Positions 1 through 6,427 of a stretch of DNA of 15,814 nucleotides are shown piece after piece. The position numbers and the translations under genes are program-made. The notes beneath the pieces are model-generated. The model was given only the letters and a program-made list of their open reading frames with translations, had not been told where the DNA came from and did not search any database. Within the stretch, counting starts at the first letter, position 1. Each line of letters begins with the position of its first letter. The stretch spans positions 1 through 15,814 of the forward strand of contig DFHP01000150.1 in the NCBI GenBank assembly GCA_002371335.1, read 5' to 3'. Source of the DNA: Eubacterium sp. UBA3720. Lineage in GTDB: Bacteria > Bacillota > Clostridia > Lachnospirales > Lachnospiraceae.

Positions 1-122
1 ACACGGATCACTGTATCATCATCAACCCCCGGGATCGCGCCGATCACCTTGTGATAGGCACAAAGATACGCGTCTCCTCTGCGATACAAAGTATCATCTA
101 TATCAAAAACAAAAACCGCCAA
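1..122 (-). CDS. HAD-superfamily hydrolase, N-terminal part (runs off left edge)
   Basis: The minus strand reads from a TTG start at 122 into a protein beginning MAVFVFDIDDTLYRRGDAYL. The DxDxT motif I of HAD phosphatases is complete (D7, D9, T11), with D7 the expected nucleophile and D9 the general acid. The TTG start is chosen because an excellent ribosome site, AAAGGAGGAG, lies 7 bases upstream (128-137 on the plus strand) and because DxDxT sits within the first dozen residues, as is usual for the family. Only about 40 codons are visible, so cap type and substrate cannot be judged. HAD enzymes are usually soluble phosphatases of sugar phosphates, nucleotides or phospholipid precursors. It is transcribed away from the glycan genes to its right and need not be related to them. 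Confidence 0.85.
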   Translation of the reverse strand, partial: MAVFVFDIDDTLYRRGDAYLCAYHKVIGAIPGVDDDTVIR

Positions 123-179
123 GCGAGCTCCTCCTTTTTATGACATGAGTACCAGGTAATTGCAAAACTCAGTAGGATG

Positions 180-372
180 GGAAATTTGTGTGACTGATTC
201 AAACAATCTGCACAAGCATTAGAACTTCTGTATGAACGGAATCTGCTGGATGAGCAGAAATCATACTGCCTGAGCGCAACGAGTTTATGATTTCGCGAAT
301 ATTATCAGCAGATGAAGTGAATACTTAGAAGTTCTTTGCGCGGAAGCCGTTTGAAGCGTCACACAATTTTCC
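180..372 (-). repeat. Palindromic intergenic repeat, family 1, copy A (inverted relative to copy B)
   Basis: This segment matches the reverse complement of 3681-3872 nearly base for base. In the ~155 bp core (200-354) I count 8 differences by eye, about 95 percent identity; the outer ~20 bp on each side are more diverged. The element is itself an imperfect palindrome: AGAACTTC at 220-227 pairs with GAAGTTCT near 328-335, AATCTGCTG near 240 with CAGCAGAT at 306-313, and AAATCAT at 258-264 with ATGATTT at 287-293. It fills most of the 301 bp gap between the HAD gene and the CapK-like gene. Short frames inside it are not convincing genes. It resembles a MITE or a REP/BIME-like element; no transposase is present in the window. 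Confidence 0.85.
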
Positions 373-423
373 ACCTTCTTGGGTTTAGCGGCTGCCCGAA
401 AAAAATGTTAGAAAGGAAATAAA

Positions 424-1737
424 ATGCAGGCAGGAGAAATAATCAGAAGAAGTGCTTTCAATACGCTGGATTTTGTCAACGGAGGAAAGCTGAATCAATT
501 AAAAGAGGTCAATAAAAGAGAGATCGTGGAAGGGATTACCTCCGATTATGAGCAGCGGCGTCTGAACGCGATCCTGGCGTATGCGTCCCGTCATACCGCG
601 TTCTACAGCGGATTTGACCGGGATAAGGAACTGCAGGATTTTCCGGTTATGACAAAGATGGATTATAATGAGAATCGCGACACGATCCTTTCGGATGAAT
701 ATCTGGGGAAGGAAGACGAGCTTTTCAGGCTCAGTACAAGCGGCTCTACCGGAGCTCCGTTTACCGTACTGTGTGACGACGGAAAGATGAACCGGATCAA
801 TATGAATTTCATGGCAGTCATGGAGCTGAACGGTTTCCGCCTGGGAATGAAGAGGGGCGAATTCAGAGTATGGATCAAGGGCAGGAACACGATCTCATGG
901 AAAAAGTCTTTTAAAAACAATCTGGTAATGATCGACATCTCAAACATGGGAGATGAGGCTCTTGCCGGTATATGTGAAAAGATCAGGAAGGAAAAGATAC
1001 AGGTTCTGGTGGCGTATTCCAGCGCCCTGACAGCATTATGCGGATATATTGAAAGAAACAGCGTCGATATAAGCAAATGGGCGGTGGAAATGGTTTTCTC
1101 CATGGGAGAGGCTCTTCCCCAGGCTACCTATGACGCCGTAAAACGTATTTTCGGTTTTGCGCCGGTGCGGTCATACGGAAATAATGAAAACGGTTTTATC
1201 GCGATCCAGCTTTATGAGGAGGAGCGGTATACGGCCGATCTGTATAATTTTTATATTGAGATCCTGAAGCTGGACAGTGACGAGCCGGCAGAGCCGGGAG
1301 AGCTGGGAAGGATCGTCGTGACGGATTATTATAACAAAGCGTTTCCAATGATCCGTTATGATACGGGAGACACCGGAAAATATGAAAAGGTAAGGGACAG
1401 CCTTGGCCGTTTTCACGGATATTTTACGGAAATCTACGGACGCCGCGGCTCCATACTCTATAATACAAAAGGGGAACCGCTCTCGATCCATGTCTTTATG
1501 AACGTACTCCTGAATCTGGAGGGAATAGTTCATCAGGCAAAATGCATTCAGTGGGACGAAAAGCGTTATGAGCTGCAGATCAACGCCGAAAGAGACAGGA
1601 TAGATGAGAAGGCCGTGGTAGATTCCTATCGGAGATACCTGGGAGAGGACGCGCAGATTGAGGTCAGATATGTGGATGAGATTCCGGTACAGGCCTCAGG
1701 AAAGAGAATGGTCTGTGAGAACCGGTGGAAAAAATAA
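424..1737 (+). CDS. PaaK/CapK-family adenylate-forming enzyme (phenylacetate-CoA ligase-like)
   Basis: A 437-residue protein, the usual length for the PaaK/CapK branch of the AMP-binding superfamily. The P-loop-like ATP motif is STSGSTGAPF from residue 104, the adenine-binding motif is YGNNENG at 251-257, and the core Asp motif is YDTGDTG at 312-318, followed by a small C-terminal lid domain ending in QASGKR. Such enzymes activate a carboxylic acid as acyl-AMP and pass it to CoA or another acceptor. In capsule and O-antigen clusters the CapK type is common but its substrate is usually unknown. No membrane segment or signal peptide is visible, so it should be cytoplasmic. GAAAGGAAA sits just before the ATG. 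A TPP enzyme follows after 25 bp, so the pair is probably co-transcribed. The acid substrate cannot be read from sequence. Confidence 0.88.
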   Translation: MQAGEIIRRSAFNTLDFVNGGKLNQLKEVNKREIVEGITSDYEQRRLNAILAYASRHTAFYSGFDRDKELQDFPVMTKMDYNENRDTILSDEYLGKEDELFRLSTSGSTGAPFTVLCDDGKMNRINMNFMAVMELNGFRLGMKRGEFRVWIKGRNTISWKKSFKNNLVMIDISNMGDEALAGICEKIRKEKIQVLVAYSSALTALCGYIERNSVDISKWAVEMVFSMGEALPQATYDAVKRIFGFAPVRSYGNNENGFIAIQLYEEERYTADLYNFYIEILKLDSDEPAEPGELGRIVVTDYYNKAFPMIRYDTGDTGKYEKVRDSLGRFHGYFTEIYGRRGSILYNTKGEPLSIHVFMNVLLNLEGIVHQAKCIQWDEKRYELQINAERDRIDEKAVVDSYRRYLGEDAQIEVRYVDEIPVQASGKRMVCENRWKK

Positions 1738-1762
1738 GATCTTTGAAAGAAACTGGTGAAAG

Positions 1763-3661
1763 ATGAAAAAGAAAGTATCAGATTATATAGCCGATTTTGC
1801 GGCGGAAAACGGGATAAAGGATATTTTTACCGTCGTCGGCGGCGGAGCGATGCACATGAATGATTCTTTTGGACATCATAAGAGTCTGCATTGTGTCTAT
1901 CAGCACCACGAGCAGGCCTGCGCAATGGCGGCGGAGGCGTATGCAAGGGTTAACAACCGCATTGCCGCCGTCTGCGTCACTACAGGACCGGGAGCGACGA
2001 ACGCCGTCACGGGAGTCCTCGGCGGCTGGATGGATTCCATACCGATGATGATCTTTTCAGGTCAGGCCCGCTTTGCGACGACGGTGGAAAGCACAGGACT
2101 TCCGCTTCGCAGCATGGGCGTGCAGGAATGTAATATTGTGCCTGTAGTAACGCCCATCACGAAGTACGCAGTCATGATAAAGGATCCCCGAACGATCCGG
2201 TATCACCTGGAAAAAGCGCTGTATATGGCGAAAAGCGGCAGGCCGGGACCGGTCTGGATAGACGTTCCGCTGGATGTGCAGGGAGCTGTGGTGGAGACGG
2301 ACGGGATGAAAGCGTTTATCCCGGAAGAAAAAACGTCAGATGTAAGCTGCGCATCCGAAACTGATACGGGATCAGATGAGTATGCAAAAGACCATGAAAA
2401 AGACCTGTTCCAAAAAAATAAGATTTCAGCAAAGCTTGCGGGAGAGATTCTGGATCGTATCGAATCTTCTGAAAGACCTGTTCTTTACCCGGGAAACGGC
2501 GTTCGTCTGGCAGGAGCCTACGATTCATTCCAGAAACTGGTGAATGTACTTGGGATCCCGGTGGTGACCGGCGTCAGCAGCGTAGATATGATGGTCTATG
2601 ATCATCCTTTATACTGCGGCCGGGCAGGAACGACCGGAGACAGGGCAGGAAATTTTGCCATGCAGAACAGTGACGTGTTTTTCTCTGTCGGCGCGCGGCT
2701 TGGATTCATGGTAACCGGTTTCAATTATCAGACATGGGCCAGGAAAGCATTTACGATACTGAATGATATCGACGAAAACGAACTGAAAAAACCAAGTCTT
2801 CATGTAAGTCTGCCCGTGGCCTGCGACGCGGCGGAGCTGATCGAAGCGCTGCTGAAGGAGGCTGCGGGAAGAGGAGCGTCCCCTGAAAAACCTGTTTTCA
2901 AGGGAGAGAGAGCAGACGCCTGGAGAGCACAGGCAAACGCATGGAAAAAACGTTATCCCGTCGTATCTGAAAAAAATTATCAGGATAAAAATAACTGTAC
3001 GAATATTTATGCCTTTTATGACGTTCTGTCGGAAACGCTTCCCGAAGATACACTGATTCAGGTCAGCGTTGGAACATCCCGAGTAGCCGGCAGCCAGACA
3101 TTCCGCGTAAAAAAAGGACAGCGGTTTATTACAAATCCGAATACGGCCGCCATGGGATTTGATCTTCCTGCGGCTACAGGCGTATCTGTGGCAGCGGGCG
3201 GAAGCAAGGTGATCTGTGTCACGGGAGAAGGCAGCCTCCAGATGAACATTCAGGAGCTGCAGACTATCCGTCAGAACAGGCTTCCGATAAAAATATTTGT
3301 TATAAACAATGAAGGATATCACTCCATCCGCCAGACGCAGCGGAATTACTTCGGCGAGCCGCTTGTGGGCGTGGGAGAGGAAAGCGGCGATCTGAGCTTT
3401 CCGGATCTTTCAAAGCTTGCGCCGGTATACGGATTCGCCTATCAGGCGTGCCATGCGTCGGCGGATCTGAAAAAGGTCATCGAAAACGCGCTTCAGACAA
3501 AAGGAGGCGTCATAAGCGAGATATTCGTCTCAAAGGAACAGATAACCGAGCCTAAGGCGGCTTCAAAGAAACTGCCGGACGGAAACATGGTTTCCGCGCC
3601 CCTTGAGGACATGTATCCGTTCCTGCCCAAGGAGGAGATGGAGGAGAACATGTACATTTGA
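1763..3661 (+). CDS. Thiamine diphosphate-dependent enzyme, acetolactate synthase large-subunit-like
   Basis: A 632-residue protein with the three-domain layout of the acetolactate synthase/pyruvate oxidase family. The N-terminal PYR domain carries the cofactor-activating glutamate E50 in HHEQ and the signature TTGPGATNAVTGVLGGWMD. A central domain spans roughly 215-370. The C-terminal PP domain has the diphosphate/Mg motif at 488-516, which reads GEGS...NN instead of the usual GDG...NN. A hydrophilic, acidic stretch at about 187-215 (many Asp, Glu, Ser) makes the linker longer than usual. It may not serve valine/isoleucine synthesis: it follows a CapK-like gene and precedes sugar genes, with no ilvN-like small subunit or other ilv gene nearby. 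Known relatives in glycan clusters include YerE, which adds a two-carbon unit to a keto-sugar; assigning that role here is inference. The ribosome site (GGTGAAAG) is weak, which suggests coupling to the gene 25 bp upstream. Confidence 0.85.
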   Translation: MKKKVSDYIADFAAENGIKDIFTVVGGGAMHMNDSFGHHKSLHCVYQHHEQACAMAAEAYARVNNRIAAVCVTTGPGATNAVTGVLGGWMDSIPMMIFSGQARFATTVESTGLPLRSMGVQECNIVPVVTPITKYAVMIKDPRTIRYHLEKALYMAKSGRPGPVWIDVPLDVQGAVVETDGMKAFIPEEKTSDVSCASETDTGSDEYAKDHEKDLFQKNKISAKLAGEILDRIESSERPVLYPGNGVRLAGAYDSFQKLVNVLGIPVVTGVSSVDMMVYDHPLYCGRAGTTGDRAGNFAMQNSDVFFSVGARLGFMVTGFNYQTWARKAFTILNDIDENELKKPSLHVSLPVACDAAELIEALLKEAAGRGASPEKPVFKGERADAWRAQANAWKKRYPVVSEKNYQDKNNCTNIYAFYDVLSETLPEDTLIQVSVGTSRVAGSQTFRVKKGQRFITNPNTAAMGFDLPAATGVSVAAGGSKVICVTGEGSLQMNIQELQTIRQNRLPIKIFVINNEGYHSIRQTQRNYFGEPLVGVGEESGDLSFPDLSKLAPVYGFAYQACHASADLKKVIENALQTKGGVISEIFVSKEQITEPKAASKKLPDGNMVSAPLEDMYPFLPKEEMEENMYI

Positions 3662-3680
3662 CCGCGGAGCCGTAAGAAGT

Positions 3681-3872
3681 GGAAATCGGTGTGAACGTTC
3701 AAACGGCTTCCGCGCAAAGAACTTCCAGGTATTCACTTCATCTGCTGTTAATATTCGCGAAATCATAAACTCGCTGCGCTCAGACAGTATGATTTCCGCG
3801 CATACAGCAGATTCCGTTCATACAGAAGTTCTAATGCTTGTGCAGATTGTTTGAACGTTCATACAGATTTCC
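3681..3872 (+). repeat. Palindromic intergenic repeat, family 1, copy B (reference copy)
   Basis: A 192 bp element starting 19 bp after the TPP-enzyme stop codon. Its ends are near-perfect inverted repeats of 24 bp: GGAAATCGGTGTGAAC at the left continues to CAAAC, and the right end reads GTTTGAACGTTCATAC then AGATTTCC, with two mismatches. Each end contains the 10 bp palindrome TGAACGTTCA. Inside, nested complementary arms (AGAACTTCC/GAAGTTCT, ATCTGCTG/CAGCAGAT, CGCGAAATCAT/ATGATTTCCGCG) converge on a GC-rich centre around 3772-3782. This is one large imperfect hairpin, like a MITE or palindromic repetitive element. It is inverted relative to copy A at 180-372, so the two bracket the two-gene cassette 424-3661. 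The small frames crossing it are not conserved-looking proteins. Confidence 0.88.
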
Positions 3873-3919
3873 CTGGCGTTTTCAATTAAACGGAAGGAAT
3901 AGGAAGCCCCACAAGAGAC

Positions 3920-4122
3920 GGAAATCGGTGTGAACGTTCAAACTCAGATGCCTCTATAGGCGGTGGGTATTGAATCAAACTTGACTCAGTGGAGGTTTTC
4001 AATCCCCCATCTGAGTTGAGCCTCCGGCGGATCGCAGAGCTGCGCAGAGGAAGACGCACAAGTGCGTCGCGCAGCTCGCGCGCGATCAGAGATCGCGATT
4101 GAACGGCTTCCGCGCAAAGAAC
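3920..4122 (+). repeat. Split family 1 repeat remnant with a family 2 element inside
   Basis: The left 23 bp (3920-3942) repeat the left end of the family 1 element almost exactly, from GGAAATCGG through GTGAACGTTCAA. The right 18 bp (4105-4122), GGCTTCCGCGCAAAGAAC, are the next family 1 bases. In copy B these two pieces are adjacent (3681-3722); here 162 bp of the family 2 element (3943-4104) lie between them. This looks like insertion of family 2 into a family 1 copy whose remaining 3' part has been lost, since the match stops after AAAGAAC. The arrangement is read directly; the order of events is inference. Confidence 0.7.
3943..4104 (+). repeat. Structured intergenic repeat, family 2, copy 1
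   Basis: The element runs from CTCAGATG to GCGATTGAAC and matches 8544-8704 with scattered substitutions and small indels. The last ~45 bp (GCACAAGTGCG...CGATTGAAC) are nearly identical in the two copies. Visible pairings are AACTCAGATG (3941-3950) with CATCTGAGTT (4008-4017), GCCT (3950-3953) with AGGC (3958-3961), CGCAC/GTGCG around 4060, and CGCGATC (4081-4087) with GATCGCG (4091-4097) around a three-base loop. It lies just upstream of the ribosome site of the epimerase gene, so it would be in that gene's leader if transcription starts further left. It could be a mobile palindrome or a structured RNA. Confidence 0.75.
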
Positions 4123-4146
4123 GACAGGTGAAAGGAGATCTTCTTA

Positions 4147-5079
4147 ATGAAAAACGTGATCGTAACCGGCGCTGCGAGCATGATGGGTCTGGCGCTCATT
4201 GAAGAATGTCTGAAAAGGGAGATCGAGGTTACTGCGGTAATCCGCAGAGATTCACCCAGAAATGACAGGCTTCCGGAGAGTTCTCTGCTTAGCAGGGTTT
4301 ACTGCAGTCTGGATGATATGGAGTCTTTGCCGGAAAAAGTTTCCGGAGGTTATGATGCATTCTATCATTTTGCATGGGGAAATACCGGCGCGAACAGAAA
4401 CGCGAGCACTGAGCTTCAGAGCAGGAATATAGGGTTTACACTGGAGGCTCTGAAGGCAGCTGCAGCTATGGGCTGCAGACGTTTCATAGGAGCAGGTTCC
4501 CAGGCGGAGTACGGTCCACGCCCGGAAGAAAAGATCGGCCCCGAAACCAGAACAGAGCCGGTGACGCCATATGGGGTAAGCAAACTGGCAGCCGGCAGAT
4601 TGTGCATGCTTCTGGCTGATGAACTGGGAATCGAATGTATATGGCCCCGGATCTTCAGCGTATACGGGCTTTACGAGAAGGAGACCACAATGGTACAATC
4701 CTCATTGAGAAAGATGCTGCGGGGTGAACCGACGGAGTTTACGCCGGCGCGGCAGCAATGGGATTACCTGTACAGCAGGGACGCCGGTAAAGCGTATTAT
4801 CTGATCGGGGAAAAAGGAAAAGACAGGGCAGTCTACTGTGTAGGCAGCGGTAGTGCCAGGCCTCTTTATGATTATATAGAAATGATGGCCAGAGCGGCGG
4901 GAACGGAACCTGAGGGGATCGGCGCTCGTCCGTATCCGCCGGGGGCGGTGATGAACCTGCAGGCGGATATTAGTTCTCTGAAGGCTGATACGGGATTTGA
5001 ACCGGAGTTCACTTTTGAAGAAGGAATCCGCGAGACGATAGAATGGATCCGGAAACAGAAAAGAGCAGACCGGATATAG
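4147..5079 (+). CDS. NAD(P)-dependent epimerase/dehydratase (extended SDR, nucleotide-sugar type)
   Basis: A 310-residue extended short-chain dehydrogenase/reductase. The N-terminal Rossmann motif VTGAASMMG has G8 and G14 but Ser in place of the middle Gly of TGxxGxxG. The catalytic residues are S118 in GAGSQAEYG and Y142/K146 in YGVSK. The C-terminal substrate-binding half (for example WDYLYSRDAGKAYYL) is typical of enzymes acting on NDP-sugars: epimerases, 4,6-dehydratases or 4-keto-reductases. Length is normal and no membrane segment is visible. A strong ribosome site, AAAGGAG, precedes the ATG. A glycosyltransferase follows after 67 bp, so the product is probably an activated sugar used there. 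Which sugar, and whether it epimerises or reduces, cannot be told from sequence alone. Confidence 0.87.
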   Translation: MKNVIVTGAASMMGLALIEECLKREIEVTAVIRRDSPRNDRLPESSLLSRVYCSLDDMESLPEKVSGGYDAFYHFAWGNTGANRNASTELQSRNIGFTLEALKAAAAMGCRRFIGAGSQAEYGPRPEEKIGPETRTEPVTPYGVSKLAAGRLCMLLADELGIECIWPRIFSVYGLYEKETTMVQSSLRKMLRGEPTEFTPARQQWDYLYSRDAGKAYYLIGEKGKDRAVYCVGSGSARPLYDYIEMMARAAGTEPEGIGARPYPPGAVMNLQADISSLKADTGFEPEFTFEEGIRETIEWIRKQKRADRI

Positions 5080-5146
5080 ATTGAGGGGGCGGGGAGTTTT
5101 AGTTAACAGTTAATCCGCAGTAAAGACGAGATATGGAGAATAATTA

Positions 5147-6118
5147 ATGTCAGAGAAGAAACTGATCTCGGTAGTCATTCCGACCTATAACGAAGAAAAG
5201 AATGTGGTCCCGCTGACAAAAGCGATCACGGAAGTATTTGAACGCGATCTGCCGGAATATGATTATGAGATCATATACATCGACAATCATTCGAAGGATG
5301 AAACACAGGCTTTACTGAGAATGCTCTGTCGGGAGAATAAGAATGTAAAGGCAATATTCAATGTGCGGAATTTCGGTCAGGCAAGGTCGCCCGTGTACGG
5401 AATGAAACAGGCATACGGAGACTGCGTTATCCGTATGTGTGCGGATTTTCAGGATCCAGTGGATATGATCGTAAAGTTTGTCCGGGAGTGGGAAAGAGGA
5501 AACAAGATCGTCATCGGCGTGAAAAGCGCCAGCGCGGAAAAAAAATCCATGTACATGATCCGCAGTATTTATTACAAGCTGATAAATAAGATTACAGAGA
5601 TCGACCATATTGAGCAGTTTACCGGTTTCGGTCTCTATGACAGAAAATTTGTCGAGGTGGTGCGGGATCTGCATGACCCGATGCCGTATCTTCGGGGAAT
5701 CATCGCGGAACTGGGATATGATTATAAAGCCATTGAGTATACGCAGGCAAAACGAAGGGCGGGCAAGAGTAAAAACAATTTCTACCGTCTGTATGACTAC
5801 GCAATGATCGGCATTACCTCCTACTCAAAGGTGGTACTCCGTATAGCTACATTCATCGGAGCCATAGCCGGAACCTGCAGCATAGCTGCGGCGGTCGTAT
5901 ATCTGATACTCAAGCTGCTTTACTGGGATCGCTTTTCTGCAGGCGTTGCGCCAACGCTTATAGGACTCTTCTTCCTTAGCGGGCTCCAGCTGTTCTTCAT
6001 AGGCCTGATGGGAGAATACATCCTCAGTATAAATACCCGGGTTCTTGACAGACCGCTTGTAGTCGAAGAAGAGCGGATTAATTTCGACACAGAGTCTGAT
6101 GGAGAAAAAACAGAGTAG
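5147..6118 (+). CDS. Family 2 glycosyltransferase, GtrB/DPM1-like, with two C-terminal membrane segments
   Basis: A 323-residue protein with a cytoplasmic GT-A domain and a membrane tail. The nucleotide-binding start is VVIPTYNEEKN (residues 9-19), an acidic D46 lies in YIDNHSKDET, and the metal/donor motif is ADFQDP at 99-104 (D100, D103). Two hydrophobic stretches follow, about 231-256 and 268-290, ending in LMGEYIL and a basic/acidic tail that includes DRPLVVEEE. This architecture is that of polyprenyl-phosphate glycosyltransferases (GtrB, CsbB, ArnC, DPM1), which move a sugar from an NDP-sugar to undecaprenyl phosphate on the inner face of the membrane. The epimerase just upstream is a plausible donor maker. 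The ribosome site TGGAGAA lies 8 bases before the ATG. Sugar specificity is unknown. Confidence 0.9.
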   Translation: MSEKKLISVVIPTYNEEKNVVPLTKAITEVFERDLPEYDYEIIYIDNHSKDETQALLRMLCRENKNVKAIFNVRNFGQARSPVYGMKQAYGDCVIRMCADFQDPVDMIVKFVREWERGNKIVIGVKSASAEKKSMYMIRSIYYKLINKITEIDHIEQFTGFGLYDRKFVEVVRDLHDPMPYLRGIIAELGYDYKAIEYTQAKRRAGKSKNNFYRLYDYAMIGITSYSKVVLRIATFIGAIAGTCSIAAAVVYLILKLLYWDRFSAGVAPTLIGLFFLSGLQLFFIGLMGEYILSINTRVLDRPLVVEEERINFDTESDGEKTE

Positions 6119-6177
6119 CTTTGCGCCCCCCTGTATGCACTGCCGGCATTCTTCGGAGGGTATGTTTTATCTCAGAT

Positions 6178-6275
6178 GAAGCTGATCCGGATCCCGCGCC
6201 AAGTCTCGAGAGAGACTTGAACTCAGTGTGGGAAGCCCCCGATCCGAGTCCCGCGTCAAGGTTCGCGAGCGAGAC
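6178..6275 (+). repeat. Dispersed repeat, family 3: two diverged tandem units
   Basis: GATCCGGATCCCGCGCCAAG starting at 6184 and GATCCGAGTCCCGCGTCAAG starting at 6241 head two diverged units 57 bp apart, each ending in a (T/G)TCGCGAG-like stretch and GAGACT. The first unit, with its right flank AACTCAGTGTGGGAA, also resembles the reverse complement of 10661-10730. The block lies in the 309 bp convergent gap between the glycosyltransferase and the LtaS-like gene. A 61-codon frame over it is a by-product of the GC-rich repeat. The bases at 6140-6176 (GGCATTCTTCGGAGGGTATG) resemble pieces at 8490 and 10850 and may be a further repeat. Confidence 0.6.
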
Positions 6276-6283
6276 TGGAAAGA

Positions 6284-6380
6284 ATAAAAAAAACGCCTTC
6301 GCATGAATGAGATGGCCTCCTTAAGTTAGTTTACAGTCTGACTTTCGGGGCGTTTCAGAATGCGAAAGGCGTTTTTTTAT
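6284..6380. terminator. Bidirectional long-loop terminator between convergent genes
   Basis: AAAAAAAACGCCTTCGCAT at 6286-6304 is complementary to ATGCGAAAGGCGTTTTTTT at 6360-6378, with one bulged base. The stem therefore ends in a T-run on both strands. The 55-base loop is unusually long and contains a second GGGGCGTTT (6347-6355), which could pair with AAACGCC instead. Position fits: it follows the plus-strand glycosyltransferase stop (6118) and the minus-strand LtaS-like stop (6428). Confidence 0.8.
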
Positions 6381-6427
6381 GTGATTAAACTGTTTCAGAA
6401 ATGATATGTGGAAAATTTATAATCATA

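Noticed and set aside
2609..3322. 237-codon minus-strand frame inside the TPP-enzyme gene
   Set aside because: It is antisense to well-recognised enzyme motifs, and its composition (many Cys, Arg, Phe) is that of a shadow frame.
3563..3854. Short frames on both strands crossing the family 1 repeat (67-83 codons)
   Set aside because: They follow the palindromic repeat and overlap the end of the TPP-enzyme gene; coding potential is a by-product of the repeat, and no ribosome site or known domain is visible.
3943..4104. CRISPR-like interpretation of the repeats
   Set aside because: Repeats are long, few, diverged and not regularly spaced with unique spacers; no cas gene is present.
6121..6306. 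61-codon frame after the GtrB-like gene
   Set aside because: It lies over family 3 repeat units and ends in the terminator stem; composition is repeat-driven.
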